Source: Anderseniella sp. Alg231-50 (lineage in GTDB: Bacteria > Pseudomonadota > Alphaproteobacteria > Rhizobiales > Aestuariivirgaceae). From it: 64,000 nucleotides of DNA. The stretch is from assembly GCF_900149695.1 (NCBI RefSeq), contig NZ_LT703007.1:301661-365660 (forward strand). The letters are read 5' to 3'. How positions within the stretch are numbered: the first letter of the stretch is position 1; every line of letters begins with the position of its first letter. Below the pieces are notes generated by a model that had not been told where the DNA came from, ran no database searches, and saw nothing but the letters and a program-made list of their open reading frames with translations. This document shows positions 28,624-37,925 of this stretch, piece by piece. The translations under genes were made by a program, and so were the position numbers.

Positions 28624-30150
28624 ATGCTGACCGGCGATATGCTGCGGCGATCTGCGGAAAGATTTCCTCATAAATCAGCAATCCTCTGGGAAGGCAGTTC
28701 GCTGACTTACCTTGAACTCGACAACGCGGCCAACCGGCTGGCGAACGCGTTGATCGCGCATGGCATCGCCAAGGGTGGCAAGGTCGGCATCATAAGCCGC
28801 AACCGCACTGAATATGGGATCGCCTTTTTCGGCGTTGCCCGCTCCGGCGCGGTTCTGGTCAATACCTCGGTTCTGTATGCGCCGGACGAACTGGCCTATG
28901 TACTGGACAAGGCAGACATCGAACTCTTGTTCTACGAAGACCTGTTCGGCGAAAAAATCGATGCGGTGCGAGATCGGCTGCCCAAGCTGAAGAAAGCCAT
29001 CCGCATTGCAAGCAATGACAGTGACGAATTTGCCGATTTTCTCTCATCATCACCTGCTGATGCACCGGCGGCTGACATCCACGAAGATGATCCGTTCTGC
29101 ATGACCTACACCGGTGGCACCACCGGCCGACCCAAGGGCGTCCTGGTCAGCCACCGCAACCGGGCGGTCACCGCGCATACGGTGATGGTGGAAGAGGCCA
29201 TCGACGAGCGCGACGTGGTCGGGATCGCCACCCCGATGTTTCATGTGGCAGCTCTCAACATCATGTTTCAGCCGGCCATCCTCGCAGGCGCCACCACGAC
29301 GCTGCTGAGCAAATGGGATGCTGGCGATTTCGCGGACATGGTGCAGCAATCCGGCATGACCGCCGCCTTCATGGTGCCGACACAGGTGTCGATGGTGGTC
29401 AGCGATCCGCAGTTCGATGGGGCGAAGTTCGCAAGCTGGCGCAAGCTGTCATTTGCCGGCGCCCCGATGCCCGACTGGGTGCAGCACAAGATGATAGAGG
29501 TGCTGCCCGACGTGAAGATGACCCAGATTTACGGGCAGTCGGAGATGGGTGTGCTGACCTCGCTGCGTCACTGGTACCTGCCTGAAAAACTCGGGTCCGT
29601 GGGCCGTCAGGCCTACAATGTGGATGTGGCGGTAATTGATCAGGACGGGCATCCGGTTGCTGTTGGTGAAATTGGAGAAATCGTCTCTCGCGGCGACAAT
29701 GTGATGCTGGAATACTATGACGAACCGGAGCAAACGGCCGCTTTCTGGCGGCATGGCTGGGCCCATACGGACGACGTCGGCACCATTGACGAGGACGGTT
29801 TCATCACCCTGGTCGACCGCTCCAAGGACATGATCATTTCCGGTGGCGAGAACGTCTATCCCAAGGAGATCGAGAATGCCATCTACGATCATGAAGCGGT
29901 TGCCGAATGCGCCGTCTTCGGCATACCGCACGACAAGTGGGGTGAAGTGCCGGCCGCCTATGTGTGCCTGAAGGACAATACCGAGCTTACCGAGCAGGAC
30001 CTGGTTGCCCATTGCGCCGCCCGCCTGGCGCAATTCAAGCGGCCGCGCATCGTTAAGTTCGTCGACGAGTTCCCCAAAACACCGATCGGCAAGATTCAGA
30101 AGAACATCCTGCGCGAACCGTACTGGAAGAACCGGGACAAGAGGATATGA
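28624..30150 (+). CDS. Acyl-CoA ligase (AMP-binding), substrate unknown
   Basis: A 508-aa class I adenylate-forming enzyme. ATG 28624 follows GAGAGAGG; the in-frame TTG 28618 is rejected. The ATP loop TYTGGTTGRPKG is at about 161-172, followed by YGQSEMG, the hinge motif DRSKDMIISGGENVYPKE and the catalytic Lys490 in PIGKIQKN. The family forms acyl-AMP and then acyl-CoA. It differs from the two benzoate-CoA-ligase-type enzymes downstream and looks more like the fatty/aryl acyl-CoA synthetases. It precedes the aromatic cluster, separated by an AT-rich region. Confidence 0.92.
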   Translation: MLTGDMLRRSAERFPHKSAILWEGSSLTYLELDNAANRLANALIAHGIAKGGKVGIISRNRTEYGIAFFGVARSGAVLVNTSVLYAPDELAYVLDKADIELLFYEDLFGEKIDAVRDRLPKLKKAIRIASNDSDEFADFLSSSPADAPAADIHEDDPFCMTYTGGTTGRPKGVLVSHRNRAVTAHTVMVEEAIDERDVVGIATPMFHVAALNIMFQPAILAGATTTLLSKWDAGDFADMVQQSGMTAAFMVPTQVSMVVSDPQFDGAKFASWRKLSFAGAPMPDWVQHKMIEVLPDVKMTQIYGQSEMGVLTSLRHWYLPEKLGSVGRQAYNVDVAVIDQDGHPVAVGEIGEIVSRGDNVMLEYYDEPEQTAAFWRHGWAHTDDVGTIDEDGFITLVDRSKDMIISGGENVYPKEIENAIYDHEAVAECAVFGIPHDKWGEVPAAYVCLKDNTELTEQDLVAHCAARLAQFKRPRIVKFVDEFPKTPIGKIQKNILREPYWKNRDKRI

Positions 30151-30189
30151 CCGGCCAATACGCCCCGCCTTGCCGTGGGTGACACCGCA

Positions 30190-30376
30190 CTCTCGCCCTC
30201 TCATTCGAATTTTTTACATCATAAAACCGATACAACCTTCTGTTTTTTATAATCAAAACTACATTTCAATGTCTCTTTATAATTCATATCTAAATATTTT
30301 ACTTTTAAAACATATTGACCTGATGCATGATCTGACCATCTAACGCAGCACTTTTGCTGGCAGGAGGTTGGACCCG
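30190..30376 (+). promoter_or_regulatory. AT-rich promoter region of the aromatic-CoA operon
   Basis: This stretch is far richer in A and T than its surroundings. It contains TATAAT at 30248-30253 and again at 30278-30283, and TTGACC at 30315-30320. No good -35 at standard spacing was found for the TATAAT copies. AGGAGG at 30362-30367 is the ribosome binding site of the bifunctional monooxygenase gene. The MarR regulator encoded in the operon probably binds here (inference). Confidence 0.45.
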
Positions 30377-32671
30377 ATGAAGGCTGGATGTATCGGCGGC
30401 GGCCCGGCGGGGTTGTATTTCGCAATCTCAATGAAACTGCGTGATCCGGATCATGAGGTCATCGTCTATGAGCGAAACCGGGCCGATGACACTTTTGGAT
30501 GGGGCGTTGTGCTGTCCGATGAAACCCTGGACAACCTGGCGGCCAACGACGCCATAAGCGCGACATCCATCCGCGAGCATTTTGCCTACTGGGACGATAT
30601 TGCGGTTCATTTCAAGGGTACGACACAACTCTCCACAGGACACGGGTTTTGCGGCATCGGGCGCAAGCGGTTGCTGCAAATCCTGCAGCAACGGGCCCGC
30701 GACGTGGGCGTGGACCTGCGTTATGAGACCGAGATCAAGGACATCGACGACCTGATGCGAACCCACGACCTGGTGGTCGCGCCCGACGGTGTCAATTCGA
30801 TTGCCCGCGGCAAGTTCCAAGACGTATTCAAACCGGATATCGACGTTCGCAAATGCCATTATATCTGGCTTGGCACGCATCAGAAATTCGACGACGCCTT
30901 CACCTTTATTTTTGAACAGACAGAACACGGCTGGATCTGGGTGCACGCCTACCAGTTTGATCCCGACACCGCGACTTTCATCATCGAGTGCTCTGACGAA
31001 ACCTATCAGCATTTCGGTTTCGAACACATGAGCCAGCAGGAGTCCATCGCCACCTGCGAGGCGATCTTCAAGGACTATCTCGGCGGGCACTCGCTGATGA
31101 CCAATGCCGGTCATATACGCGGTTCCGCCTGGATCCGGTTTCCGCGCGTGCTGTGCGAGCGCTGGAGCCATGACAACCTGGTGCTGATGGGCGATGCCGC
31201 GGCGAGCGCGCATTTTTCCATCGGATCAGGCACCAAACTGGCTCTGGAAAGCGCCATTGCACTGGCCGACTACCTGCACACTGAACCGTCCATGCAGGCG
31301 GCGTTTGAGAAGTATGAAGATGCCCGCCGCCTCGAGGTATTGCGTTTGCAGTCGGCAGCGCGCAATTCGCTGGAATGGTTCGAGGACATTGAGCGTTACT
31401 TCAATCTCGATCCGGTGCAGTTCAATTATTCCCTGATGACCCGGTCGCAACGCATCAGCCACGAAAACCTGCGCCTGCGCGATCCTGAATGGATGCAGCA
31501 GGCAGAACGCTGGTTCCAGACAAACTCCGGAGTGGCGGAAGACAAACCGGTGCGGCCACCGATGTTCGCCCCCTATTCCCTGCGCGCCATGACCTTGAAA
31601 AACCGTGTGGTCGTATCGCCGATGGCACAGTACAAGGCGGTGGACGGCTGCCCGACCGACTGGCACCTGGTGCACTATGGTGAGCGCGCCAAGGGCGGCG
31701 CCGGACTGGTCTATACCGAAATGACCTGCGTCAGCCCGCACGGACGGATCACGCCGGGATGCACGGGCATGTATGCAGCCGAACATGAAGCGGCGTGGCA
31801 ACGGCTGGTGAACTTCATTCATGCGGAGACAGGCGCCAAGGTCTGCTGCCAGCTCGGCCACTCCGGCGCCAAGGGCTCAACCCAGCTCGGTTGGGAAGAG
31901 ATGGACGCGCCGCTGCAGGACGGCAACTGGCCCCTGCTGGCAGCGTCCGAAATCGCCTGGTCGCCACGCAACCAGACACCCAAGGCGATGGACCGGACCG
32001 ATATGGACCTGGTACGCGAGCAGTTTGTGGCATCTGCGCAGATGGCTGACCGTGCCGGATTTGACATGATCGAACTGCACTGTGCCCACGGCTACCTGCT
32101 GTCGTCCTTCATCACGCCGCTGACCAATCACAGGACCGACGACTATGGTGGCAGCCTTGAAAACCGCATGCGGTATCCGCTTGAGGTGTTTTCCGCCGTG
32201 CGCGCCGTGTGGCCTGACGACAAACCGATTTCGGTCAGGATATCCGCCAATGACTGGATGGACGATGCGGGCATCACGCCACAGGACGCTGTAGACATCG
32301 CCCGCATGCTGAAAGCCGCCGGGGTGGATATCTGCGACGTGTCTGCCGGCCAGACATCCGTGTCGGCCCAGCCGGTTTATGGCCGCATGTTCCAGACGCC
32401 GTTTTCCGACCGCATCCGCAATGAAGCCGGTATCGCCACCATGGCGGTCGGCAACATCTATGAGGCCGATCACGTCAATTCCATCCTGATGGCCGGCCGG
32501 GCCGATCTGGTGTGCCTGGCCCGCCCGCATCTGGCCGATCCGTACTGGACACTGCGGGCAGCCGTAGCGCTGGGTGACACACAGGCACAATGGCCGGCCC
32601 CCTATCTGGCAGGACGCGACCAGGCCTACCGGCTGGCGGAGCGGTCCGAACAACAGACACTGAAGGTGTGA
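30377..32671 (+). CDS. Bifunctional aryl-CoA monooxygenase/reductase (anthraniloyl-/salicylyl-CoA type)
   Basis: A 764-aa two-domain flavoenzyme. Residues 1 to about 385 are an FAD aromatic hydroxylase: [13 protein letters not shown] at the N-terminus and [19 protein letters not shown] for the FAD ribityl motif. Residues about 392-740 are an Old Yellow Enzyme-type FMN reductase ([45 protein letters not shown]). This layout is that of 2-aminobenzoyl-CoA monooxygenase/reductase from Azoarcus/Aromatoleum evansii (abmA) and of proteins annotated salicylyl-CoA 5-hydroxylase. The anthraniloyl enzyme hydroxylates the ring at C5 and then reduces it. Start ATG 30377 has AGGAGG ahead. It heads the operon; the true substrate (amino or hydroxy benzoyl-CoA) is not decidable from sequence. 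Confidence 0.9.
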   Translation: MKAGCIGGGPAGLYFAISMKLRDPDHEVIVYERNRADDTFGWGVVLSDETLDNLAANDAISATSIREHFAYWDDIAVHFKGTTQLSTGHGFCGIGRKRLLQILQQRARDVGVDLRYETEIKDIDDLMRTHDLVVAPDGVNSIARGKFQDVFKPDIDVRKCHYIWLGTHQKFDDAFTFIFEQTEHGWIWVHAYQFDPDTATFIIECSDETYQHFGFEHMSQQESIATCEAIFKDYLGGHSLMTNAGHIRGSAWIRFPRVLCERWSHDNLVLMGDAAASAHFSIGSGTKLALESAIALADYLHTEPSMQAAFEKYEDARRLEVLRLQSAARNSLEWFEDIERYFNLDPVQFNYSLMTRSQRISHENLRLRDPEWMQQAERWFQTNSGVAEDKPVRPPMFAPYSLRAMTLKNRVVVSPMAQYKAVDGCPTDWHLVHYGERAKGGAGLVYTEMTCVSPHGRITPGCTGMYAAEHEAAWQRLVNFIHAETGAKVCCQLGHSGAKGSTQLGWEEMDAPLQDGNWPLLAASEIAWSPRNQTPKAMDRTDMDLVREQFVASAQMADRAGFDMIELHCAHGYLLSSFITPLTNHRTDDYGGSLENRMRYPLEVFSAVRAVWPDDKPISVRISANDWMDDAGITPQDAVDIARMLKAAGVDICDVSAGQTSVSAQPVYGRMFQTPFSDRIRNEAGIATMAVGNIYEADHVNSILMAGRADLVCLARPHLADPYWTLRAAVALGDTQAQWPAPYLAGRDQAYRLAERSEQQTLKV

Positions 32672-32673
32672 TC

Positions 32674-33441
32674 ATGCAGGCAAACCTCGATGGACAACAT
32701 GCGCTGGTTACAGGTGGCGGCACGGGCGTTGGCTCTGCCATCGCCGTGGCACTGGCAGAGGCAGGAGCCGCCGTCACCATCACCGGACGCCGCGAAGCAC
32801 CTCTCAGGGAAACGGCAGCCGGCCACGACAAGATGAGCTTTGCCATTGCCGACGTCACCGATGCTGACGCCTTGCGCACCGCATTTTCTTCCGCGGCAGA
32901 CAAGCACGGCCCGGTGTCCATCGTGATCGCCAATGCCGGGGTGGCCGAAAGCCAGCCGTTCAGCCGACTGACCGGGGAACAATGGCAGCATACGATCGAT
33001 GTCAACCTGACCGGCGTGTTCAACACGTTTCAGTGCGGGCTGGCCCCCATGCTCGCTGCCGGCTACGGGCGGATGATCGCCATCGCTTCCGTGGCAGGTT
33101 TGCGGGGAAGCGCCTATGTCAGTTCCTACTGTGCCGCCAAGCACGGCGTGGTTGGCCTGACCCGCGCTTTGGCCGCGGAACTCGGCCCGAAGGGTGTTAC
33201 GGTCAATGCCATATGTCCTGGCTATACCCGGACACCGATGCTGGACCGGACACTGGACAACATTGTGGAGAAAACCGGCATGAGCCGTGAGCAGGCTGCG
33301 GCCAGCCTGCTGAAAGGATCTCCAACCGGCCAGTTCGTGCAGCCGGATGAAATTGCAGACATGGTGCTGCAGTTGTGCGCCGACAATGCAGCGCCGCGCA
33401 ACGGAGAAGCTATTGCCATGCCGGAAGGGATCGCAGGATGA
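32674..33441 (+). CDS. SDR family dehydrogenase in aryl-CoA operon
   Basis: A 255-aa SDR. ATG 32674 is 2 bp after the previous stop with AAGG upstream, so the longer frame from 32590 is rejected. Motifs are TGGGTGVGSA, NAGVA, and the catalytic pair Ser (ASVAGLRG) with YCAAKHG. It ends in a Pro-Gly-Tyr-Thr-Arg-Thr-Pro-Met segment typical of 3-hydroxyacyl-CoA/ketoacyl reductases. In context it likely oxidises or reduces a ring-derived hydroxyacyl-CoA. The stop overlaps the next start (ATGA). Confidence 0.9.
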   Translation: MQANLDGQHALVTGGGTGVGSAIAVALAEAGAAVTITGRREAPLRETAAGHDKMSFAIADVTDADALRTAFSSAADKHGPVSIVIANAGVAESQPFSRLTGEQWQHTIDVNLTGVFNTFQCGLAPMLAAGYGRMIAIASVAGLRGSAYVSSYCAAKHGVVGLTRALAAELGPKGVTVNAICPGYTRTPMLDRTLDNIVEKTGMSREQAAASLLKGSPTGQFVQPDEIADMVLQLCADNAAPRNGEAIAMPEGIAG

Positions 33442-33911
33442 GCACGCCTTTGAAACAACCCGAACAACGCCCGGCATCGAAACAACGGCTGCGGTTCTGG
33501 CTGCGCCTGTTGAAACTTCAACGCCATATGGAGGCAGTGTTGAGGGAGAGATTGCGGGCGGAATTCAACACCACGCTGCCGCGATTTGACGTCATGGCGG
33601 CGCTGCACCATTACGAACGGGGCTTGCGGATGAGTGCCCTGTCCTCCTTCCTCAAGGTTTCCAACGGCAATGTCACCGGCATTGTCGATCGCCTGGTGCT
33701 TGACGGCTACGTCATGCGGGTACCGGTCAAGGGTGACCGGCGGGCCATGGTGGTCCGGCTGACGAAAAAAGGCCGTGACGATTTCATCCACATGGCGGGC
33801 GTGCACGAAGGCTGGGTGAACGAGCTACTTGCCGACCTCTCGCCTGACGAAGCCGAAGCGATGATGGCCGGCATGGACCGTCTCAATCAATCTCTGGGAG
33901 AGCACACATGA
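33438..33911 (+). CDS. MarR family regulator, embedded in the aryl-CoA operon
   Basis: A 157-aa winged-helix protein. ATG 33438 overlaps the SDR stop, and its own stop overlaps the enoyl-CoA hydratase start. The recognition helix region [22 protein letters not shown] and the wing [16 protein letters not shown] are clear. Many MarR regulators of aromatic-CoA pathways respond to the aryl-CoA intermediate as inducer. Being inside the operon makes autoregulation likely. Confidence 0.92.
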   Translation: MSTPLKQPEQRPASKQRLRFWLRLLKLQRHMEAVLRERLRAEFNTTLPRFDVMAALHHYERGLRMSALSSFLKVSNGNVTGIVDRLVLDGYVMRVPVKGDRRAMVVRLTKKGRDDFIHMAGVHEGWVNELLADLSPDEAEAMMAGMDRLNQSLGEHT

Positions 33912-34720
33912 GTGACATGAGCGGGCTGAAGCCCGAGCACTTTCACTGGCAGATGGACGGCAGCGTCGCAACGATCCGGCTGGCCCGGCCGGAGCGCAAG
34001 AACCCGCTGACCTTCGACAGCTACGCGGAACTGCGCGACACGTTTCGCGCCCTCGTCTATGCCGACGATGTGGATGTCGTGGTGTTTCTGCCCAATGAGG
34101 GCAATTTCTGCTCCGGCGGTGATGTGCACGACATCATCGGGCCCCTAACCAAAATGGACATGAAAGGGCTTTTGAACTTCACCCGCATGACCGGTGACCT
34201 GGTCAAGGCCATGCTGGCCTGCGGCAAGCCGGTGATCTCAGCAGTCGACGGCGTTGCCGTGGGCGCAGGCGCCATCATCACCATGGCATCAGACCTGCGG
34301 ATTGCAACGCCGGACGCAAAAACCGCCTTCCTGTTCACCCGGGTCGGGCTGGCAGGATGCGATATGGGAGCATGCGCAATGCTGCCCCGCATTATCGGCC
34401 AGGGACGCGCGGCTGAATTGTTGTACACCGGGCGCGCCATGACGGCGCAGGAAGGCGAGCGCTGGGGATATTTCAACCGACTGGTGGATGGAGCAGAACT
34501 TGAGGCGGACGCGCTGGCGCTGGCGGCCAGGATTGCAGCTGGACCGAATTTTGCCCATTCCATCACCAAGACACAGCTCAACCACGAATGGTCGATGAGC
34601 CCGGAACAGGCCATTGAGGCCGAAGCGCAGGCGCAGGCCATCTGCATGCAGACCCAGGATTTTCATCGTGCCTATGAGGCATTCGTTGCAAAGGAAAAAC
34701 CCGTGTTCGAGGGCAATTGA
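33908..34720 (+). CDS. Enoyl-CoA hydratase/isomerase family protein
   Basis: A 270-aa crotonase-fold protein. The two oxyanion-hole segments are [10 protein letters not shown] and [15 protein letters not shown]. The region where hydratases carry catalytic Glu residues has [17 protein letters not shown], so the classic pair is not obvious and a ring hydrolase or isomerase role should be kept open. It likely processes a reduced ring or ring-opened CoA ester. Translation is coupled to the MarR gene by a 4-bp overlap. Confidence 0.9.
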   Translation: MSDMSGLKPEHFHWQMDGSVATIRLARPERKNPLTFDSYAELRDTFRALVYADDVDVVVFLPNEGNFCSGGDVHDIIGPLTKMDMKGLLNFTRMTGDLVKAMLACGKPVISAVDGVAVGAGAIITMASDLRIATPDAKTAFLFTRVGLAGCDMGACAMLPRIIGQGRAAELLYTGRAMTAQEGERWGYFNRLVDGAELEADALALAARIAAGPNFAHSITKTQLNHEWSMSPEQAIEAEAQAQAICMQTQDFHRAYEAFVAKEKPVFEGN

Positions 34721-34722
34721 TC

Positions 34723-35871
34723 ATGCCGGACACCAGCTTTCTCCACTGGCCGTTTTTCGAAGACAGGCATCGCGAACTGGCAGCAGCGCTGGACAACTGG
34801 TGTGAAGCCAACCTGCCGGTGGATCATTCGGATGTGGACGCGGCCTGCAAGGCACTGGTGGCAAAGCTTGGACAGGACGGCTGGCTGAAACACTCGGCAA
34901 TCGATCCTGACCAACCCGCCGTACTGGACGTGCGCAGCCTTTGCCTGATCCGCGAGACACTGGCACGCCACGACGGGCTGGCCGACTTCGCCTTTGCCAT
35001 GCAAGGCCTCGGCACCGGTGCGATTTCGCTGTTCGGCACGACCGAGCAGCTGGGTTGGTTGCGCAAGACGAGAGCCGGACAAGCACTCTCGGCATTCGCA
35101 CTGAGTGAACCCAAGTCTGGTTCCGACGTCGCCGCCATGGACATGACAGCCGCACGCGATGGCAATCATTTCGTGCTGAACGGTGAGAAAACCTGGATCT
35201 CCAATGGCGGTATTGCAGACTTCTACTGTGTTTTCGCCCGCACCGGGGAAGCGCCGGGTGCCAAAGGCTTGTCGTGCTTCCTGGTACCGGCGGATGCGGA
35301 TGGCCTGAACATTGCCGAACGCCTTGAGGTTATCGCCCCTCACCCGCTGGCCCGGCTGGAGTTTGACAATGTCCGTGTCAGTGCCGACGCGCTGATCGGT
35401 GAACCGGGACAAGGCTTCAAGGTAGCCATGTCGGTCCTCGATGTTTTCCGCTCAACCGTCGGGGCTGCAGCGCTGGGCTTTGCACGCCGGGCACTGGATG
35501 AAACGCTTGTAAGGGTGCGCGAACGCGAGCTGTTTGGCGCCCCGATGGCTGAGCTGCAAATGGTCCAGGGTCACGTGGCCGAGATGGCGCTGGATGTGGA
35601 TGCCAGCGCCCTGCTGGTCTACCGCGCGGCGTGGACCAAGGACACAGGTGCTGCCCGGGTCACCCGCGAGGCCGCCATGGCAAAGCTGCACGCGACGGAC
35701 AAGGCACAGGATGTGATCGACCGCGCGGTGCAGCTACATGGTGGCGACGGCGTGCGCAGCGGCCACATCGTGGAGAGCCTGTACCGTGAAATCCGGGCAC
35801 TTCGCATTTATGAAGGCGCATCGGATGTACAGAAAGTCGTTATCGCGCGTCAGATGCTGGCAGGAGGTTAA
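34723..35871 (+). CDS. Acyl-CoA dehydrogenase
   Basis: A 382-aa flavoprotein starting at ATG 34723, 2 bp after the hydratase stop. [17 protein letters not shown] and TWISNGG are the flavin and substrate motifs. The expected base is Glu364 in [10 protein letters not shown] near the C-terminus. It introduces a double bond into an acyl-CoA and passes electrons to ETF. In the anthranilate pathway of Azoarcus evansii an acyl-CoA dehydrogenase is part of the corresponding gene cluster. It is followed 4 bp later by the ligase. Confidence 0.93.
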   Translation: MPDTSFLHWPFFEDRHRELAAALDNWCEANLPVDHSDVDAACKALVAKLGQDGWLKHSAIDPDQPAVLDVRSLCLIRETLARHDGLADFAFAMQGLGTGAISLFGTTEQLGWLRKTRAGQALSAFALSEPKSGSDVAAMDMTAARDGNHFVLNGEKTWISNGGIADFYCVFARTGEAPGAKGLSCFLVPADADGLNIAERLEVIAPHPLARLEFDNVRVSADALIGEPGQGFKVAMSVLDVFRSTVGAAALGFARRALDETLVRVRERELFGAPMAELQMVQGHVAEMALDVDASALLVYRAAWTKDTGAARVTREAAMAKLHATDKAQDVIDRAVQLHGGDGVRSGHIVESLYREIRALRIYEGASDVQKVVIARQMLAGG

Positions 35872-35875
35872 GCCA

Positions 35876-37495
35876 ATGGACCTGTTACCAAGCGCTCATG
35901 TGGATACGTTCAGCCGGGACAACCTGCCGCCCACCGACCAGTGGCCGGAGTTCCTGCTAGACGGGTTCGCCTATCCTGAGCAGCTCAATGCGGCTGTGGA
36001 GCTGACAGACCGGATGGTCGAACAGGGGTTTGGTGACCATGTGGCCCTGATCGGCAATGGCCGCCGGAGAACCTACAAGGAACTGTCCGACTGGACCAAC
36101 CGCCTCGCCCATGCACTGGCGGAGGATTACGGCGTCAAACCGGGCAACCGGGTACTGATCCGGTCTGCCAACAATCCGGCCATGGTGGCGTGCTGGCTGG
36201 CCGCAACCAAGGCAGGTGCCGTTGTAGTCAATACCATGCCGATGCTGCGGGCCGGCGAACTGTCGAAAATCGTCGACAAGGCGCAGGTGAGCCTCGCCTT
36301 GTGCGACACCCGTATGATGGACGAGATCGTGGCTTGCGCAAAGACATCGCCGTCGCTTGAAAAAGTCATCGGGTTCGACGGCACGGCCAATCACGACGCT
36401 GAACTGGACCGTGCCGGACTCGATAAACCGGTCTCCTTCGACGCGGTACAGACCAGCCGGGACGACGTCGCCCTGCTCGGCTTTACTTCAGGCACCACCG
36501 GCGAACCGAAGGCGACCATGCACTTCCATCGCGACCTGATGATCATTGCGGACGGGTATGCCAAGGAGGTTCTTGGTGTTACACCCGACGACGTGTTTAT
36601 CGGTTCGCCGCCGCTTGCCTTCACCTTTGGCCTCGGCGGACTGGCGGTGTTCCCATTGCGCTTCGGGGCAACGGCCACCCTGCTGGAGACCGCCTCACCG
36701 CCCAACATGATCGAGATCATCGAGACCTACAAGGCGACCGTGTGCTTCACCGCGCCGACCGCCTACCGCGCCATGATGCGGGCGATGGATGAAGGCGCAG
36801 ACCTGTCATCCCTGCGAGTTGCGGTTTCTGCCGGAGAAACCCTGCCCGGCCCGGTTTTCGAGGAATGGAAAGACAAGACCGGCAAGGAGATGCTCGACGG
36901 CATCGGCTCGACGGAACTGCTGCACATCTTCATCTCAAATCGCTTCGGGTCCGCCGCACCTGCCCAGACCGGCACCCCGGTCACCGGCTATCAGGCCATT
37001 GTGGTCGACGACGCAATGAACGAAGTGCCCCGCGGCACAATCGGTAAACTCGCCGTCAAGGGTCCGACCGGCTGCCGCTATCTGAACGATGACCGACAGG
37101 CAAACTATGTGCGCGATGGCTGGAACCTGACCGGTGACAGTTTCATCCAGGATGAGGCAGGGGTATTTCATTTTGCCGCGCGCAGCGACGACATGATCAT
37201 ATCTTCCGGCTACAACATCGCCGGGCCGGAAGTGGAAGCAGCGCTTTTATCCCACGACGACGTCGTTGAGTGTGCCGTCATCGGTGTGGCGGACGAGGAT
37301 CGCGGCCAGATTGTGCAGGCCCATGTAGTGCTGATCGAAGAGGTCAGCGCAGATGATGACTGCATCAAGCGCCTGCAGGATCATGTGAAACAGGCCATCG
37401 CGCCGTTCAAGTATCCGCGCTCAATTGTGTTCACCAGCGCGCTGCCCAAGACACAGACCGGCAAGATCCAGCGCTTCCGGCTGAGAGAGGAATGA
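35876..37495 (+). CDS. Benzoate-CoA ligase family protein 1 (likely 2-aminobenzoate-CoA ligase)
   Basis: A 539-aa adenylate-forming ligase. ATG 35876 follows GGAGG; the longer frame from 35738 runs through the dehydrogenase gene and is rejected. Motifs: FTSGTTGEPKATMHFHRD at about 203, GIGSTELLHIF, SDDMIISSGYNIAGPEVE and catalytic Lys530 in TGKIQRFR. The H-F-H-R-D segment is typical of the benzoate/2-aminobenzoate-CoA ligase group. It would activate the starting acid with ATP and CoA. A second ligase of the same group lies 1.9 kb downstream. Confidence 0.9.
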   Translation: MDLLPSAHVDTFSRDNLPPTDQWPEFLLDGFAYPEQLNAAVELTDRMVEQGFGDHVALIGNGRRRTYKELSDWTNRLAHALAEDYGVKPGNRVLIRSANNPAMVACWLAATKAGAVVVNTMPMLRAGELSKIVDKAQVSLALCDTRMMDEIVACAKTSPSLEKVIGFDGTANHDAELDRAGLDKPVSFDAVQTSRDDVALLGFTSGTTGEPKATMHFHRDLMIIADGYAKEVLGVTPDDVFIGSPPLAFTFGLGGLAVFPLRFGATATLLETASPPNMIEIIETYKATVCFTAPTAYRAMMRAMDEGADLSSLRVAVSAGETLPGPVFEEWKDKTGKEMLDGIGSTELLHIFISNRFGSAAPAQTGTPVTGYQAIVVDDAMNEVPRGTIGKLAVKGPTGCRYLNDDRQANYVRDGWNLTGDSFIQDEAGVFHFAARSDDMIISSGYNIAGPEVEAALLSHDDVVECAVIGVADEDRGQIVQAHVVLIEEVSADDDCIKRLQDHVKQAIAPFKYPRSIVFTSALPKTQTGKIQRFRLREE

Positions 37496-37496
37496 G

Positions 37497-37901
37497 ATGA
37501 TGGAATTTCTGCAGCCAAAAGGCTGGAAACAACCGAAAGGCTATGCCAATGGCGTAGCTGCTGAGGGACGCATGGTGTTCACCGGCGGTATGATCGGCTG
37601 GACCGCCGAGGAAGTGTTCGAGAGCAAGGATTTTGCCGGACAGGCCGAGCAGACACTGCGCAACATTGTGGCCGTGCTGGCCGAGGCAGACGCTAAGCCT
37701 GAACATATTGTGCGCATGACCTGGTACGTCACCGACAAACAGGCATATCTCGCCTGCCAGCGCGAGCTGGGTGCCGCCTACAAGCGGGTCATCGGCAGGC
37801 ATTTCCCGGCCATGGCTGTGGTTCAGGTCACAGCGCTGGTTGAAGACGACGCGATGGTGGAGATCGAGGCGACGGCGATGATGCCGCCCACCGGCCAATG
37901 A
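37497..37901 (+). CDS. RidA family protein (enamine/imine deaminase type)
   Basis: A 134-aa trimeric RidA/YjgF-type protein, 1 bp after the ligase stop with tandem ATG codons (37497, 37500). ENGVAAEGR-like start (YANGVAAEGRMVFTGGMIG), the ADAKPEHIVRMTWYV segment and the end MVEIEATAMMP match the family. RidA hydrolyses reactive enamine/imine intermediates to ketones plus ammonia; the expected substrate-anchoring Arg is not in its usual place near the C-terminus. In this operon it could remove the amino group of an amino-cyclohexene-CoA (inference). Confidence 0.88.
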   Translation: MMEFLQPKGWKQPKGYANGVAAEGRMVFTGGMIGWTAEEVFESKDFAGQAEQTLRNIVAVLAEADAKPEHIVRMTWYVTDKQAYLACQRELGAAYKRVIGRHFPAMAVVQVTALVEDDAMVEIEATAMMPPTGQ

Positions 37902-37925
37902 CCGTTTCAACGAGTTCACGATAAC

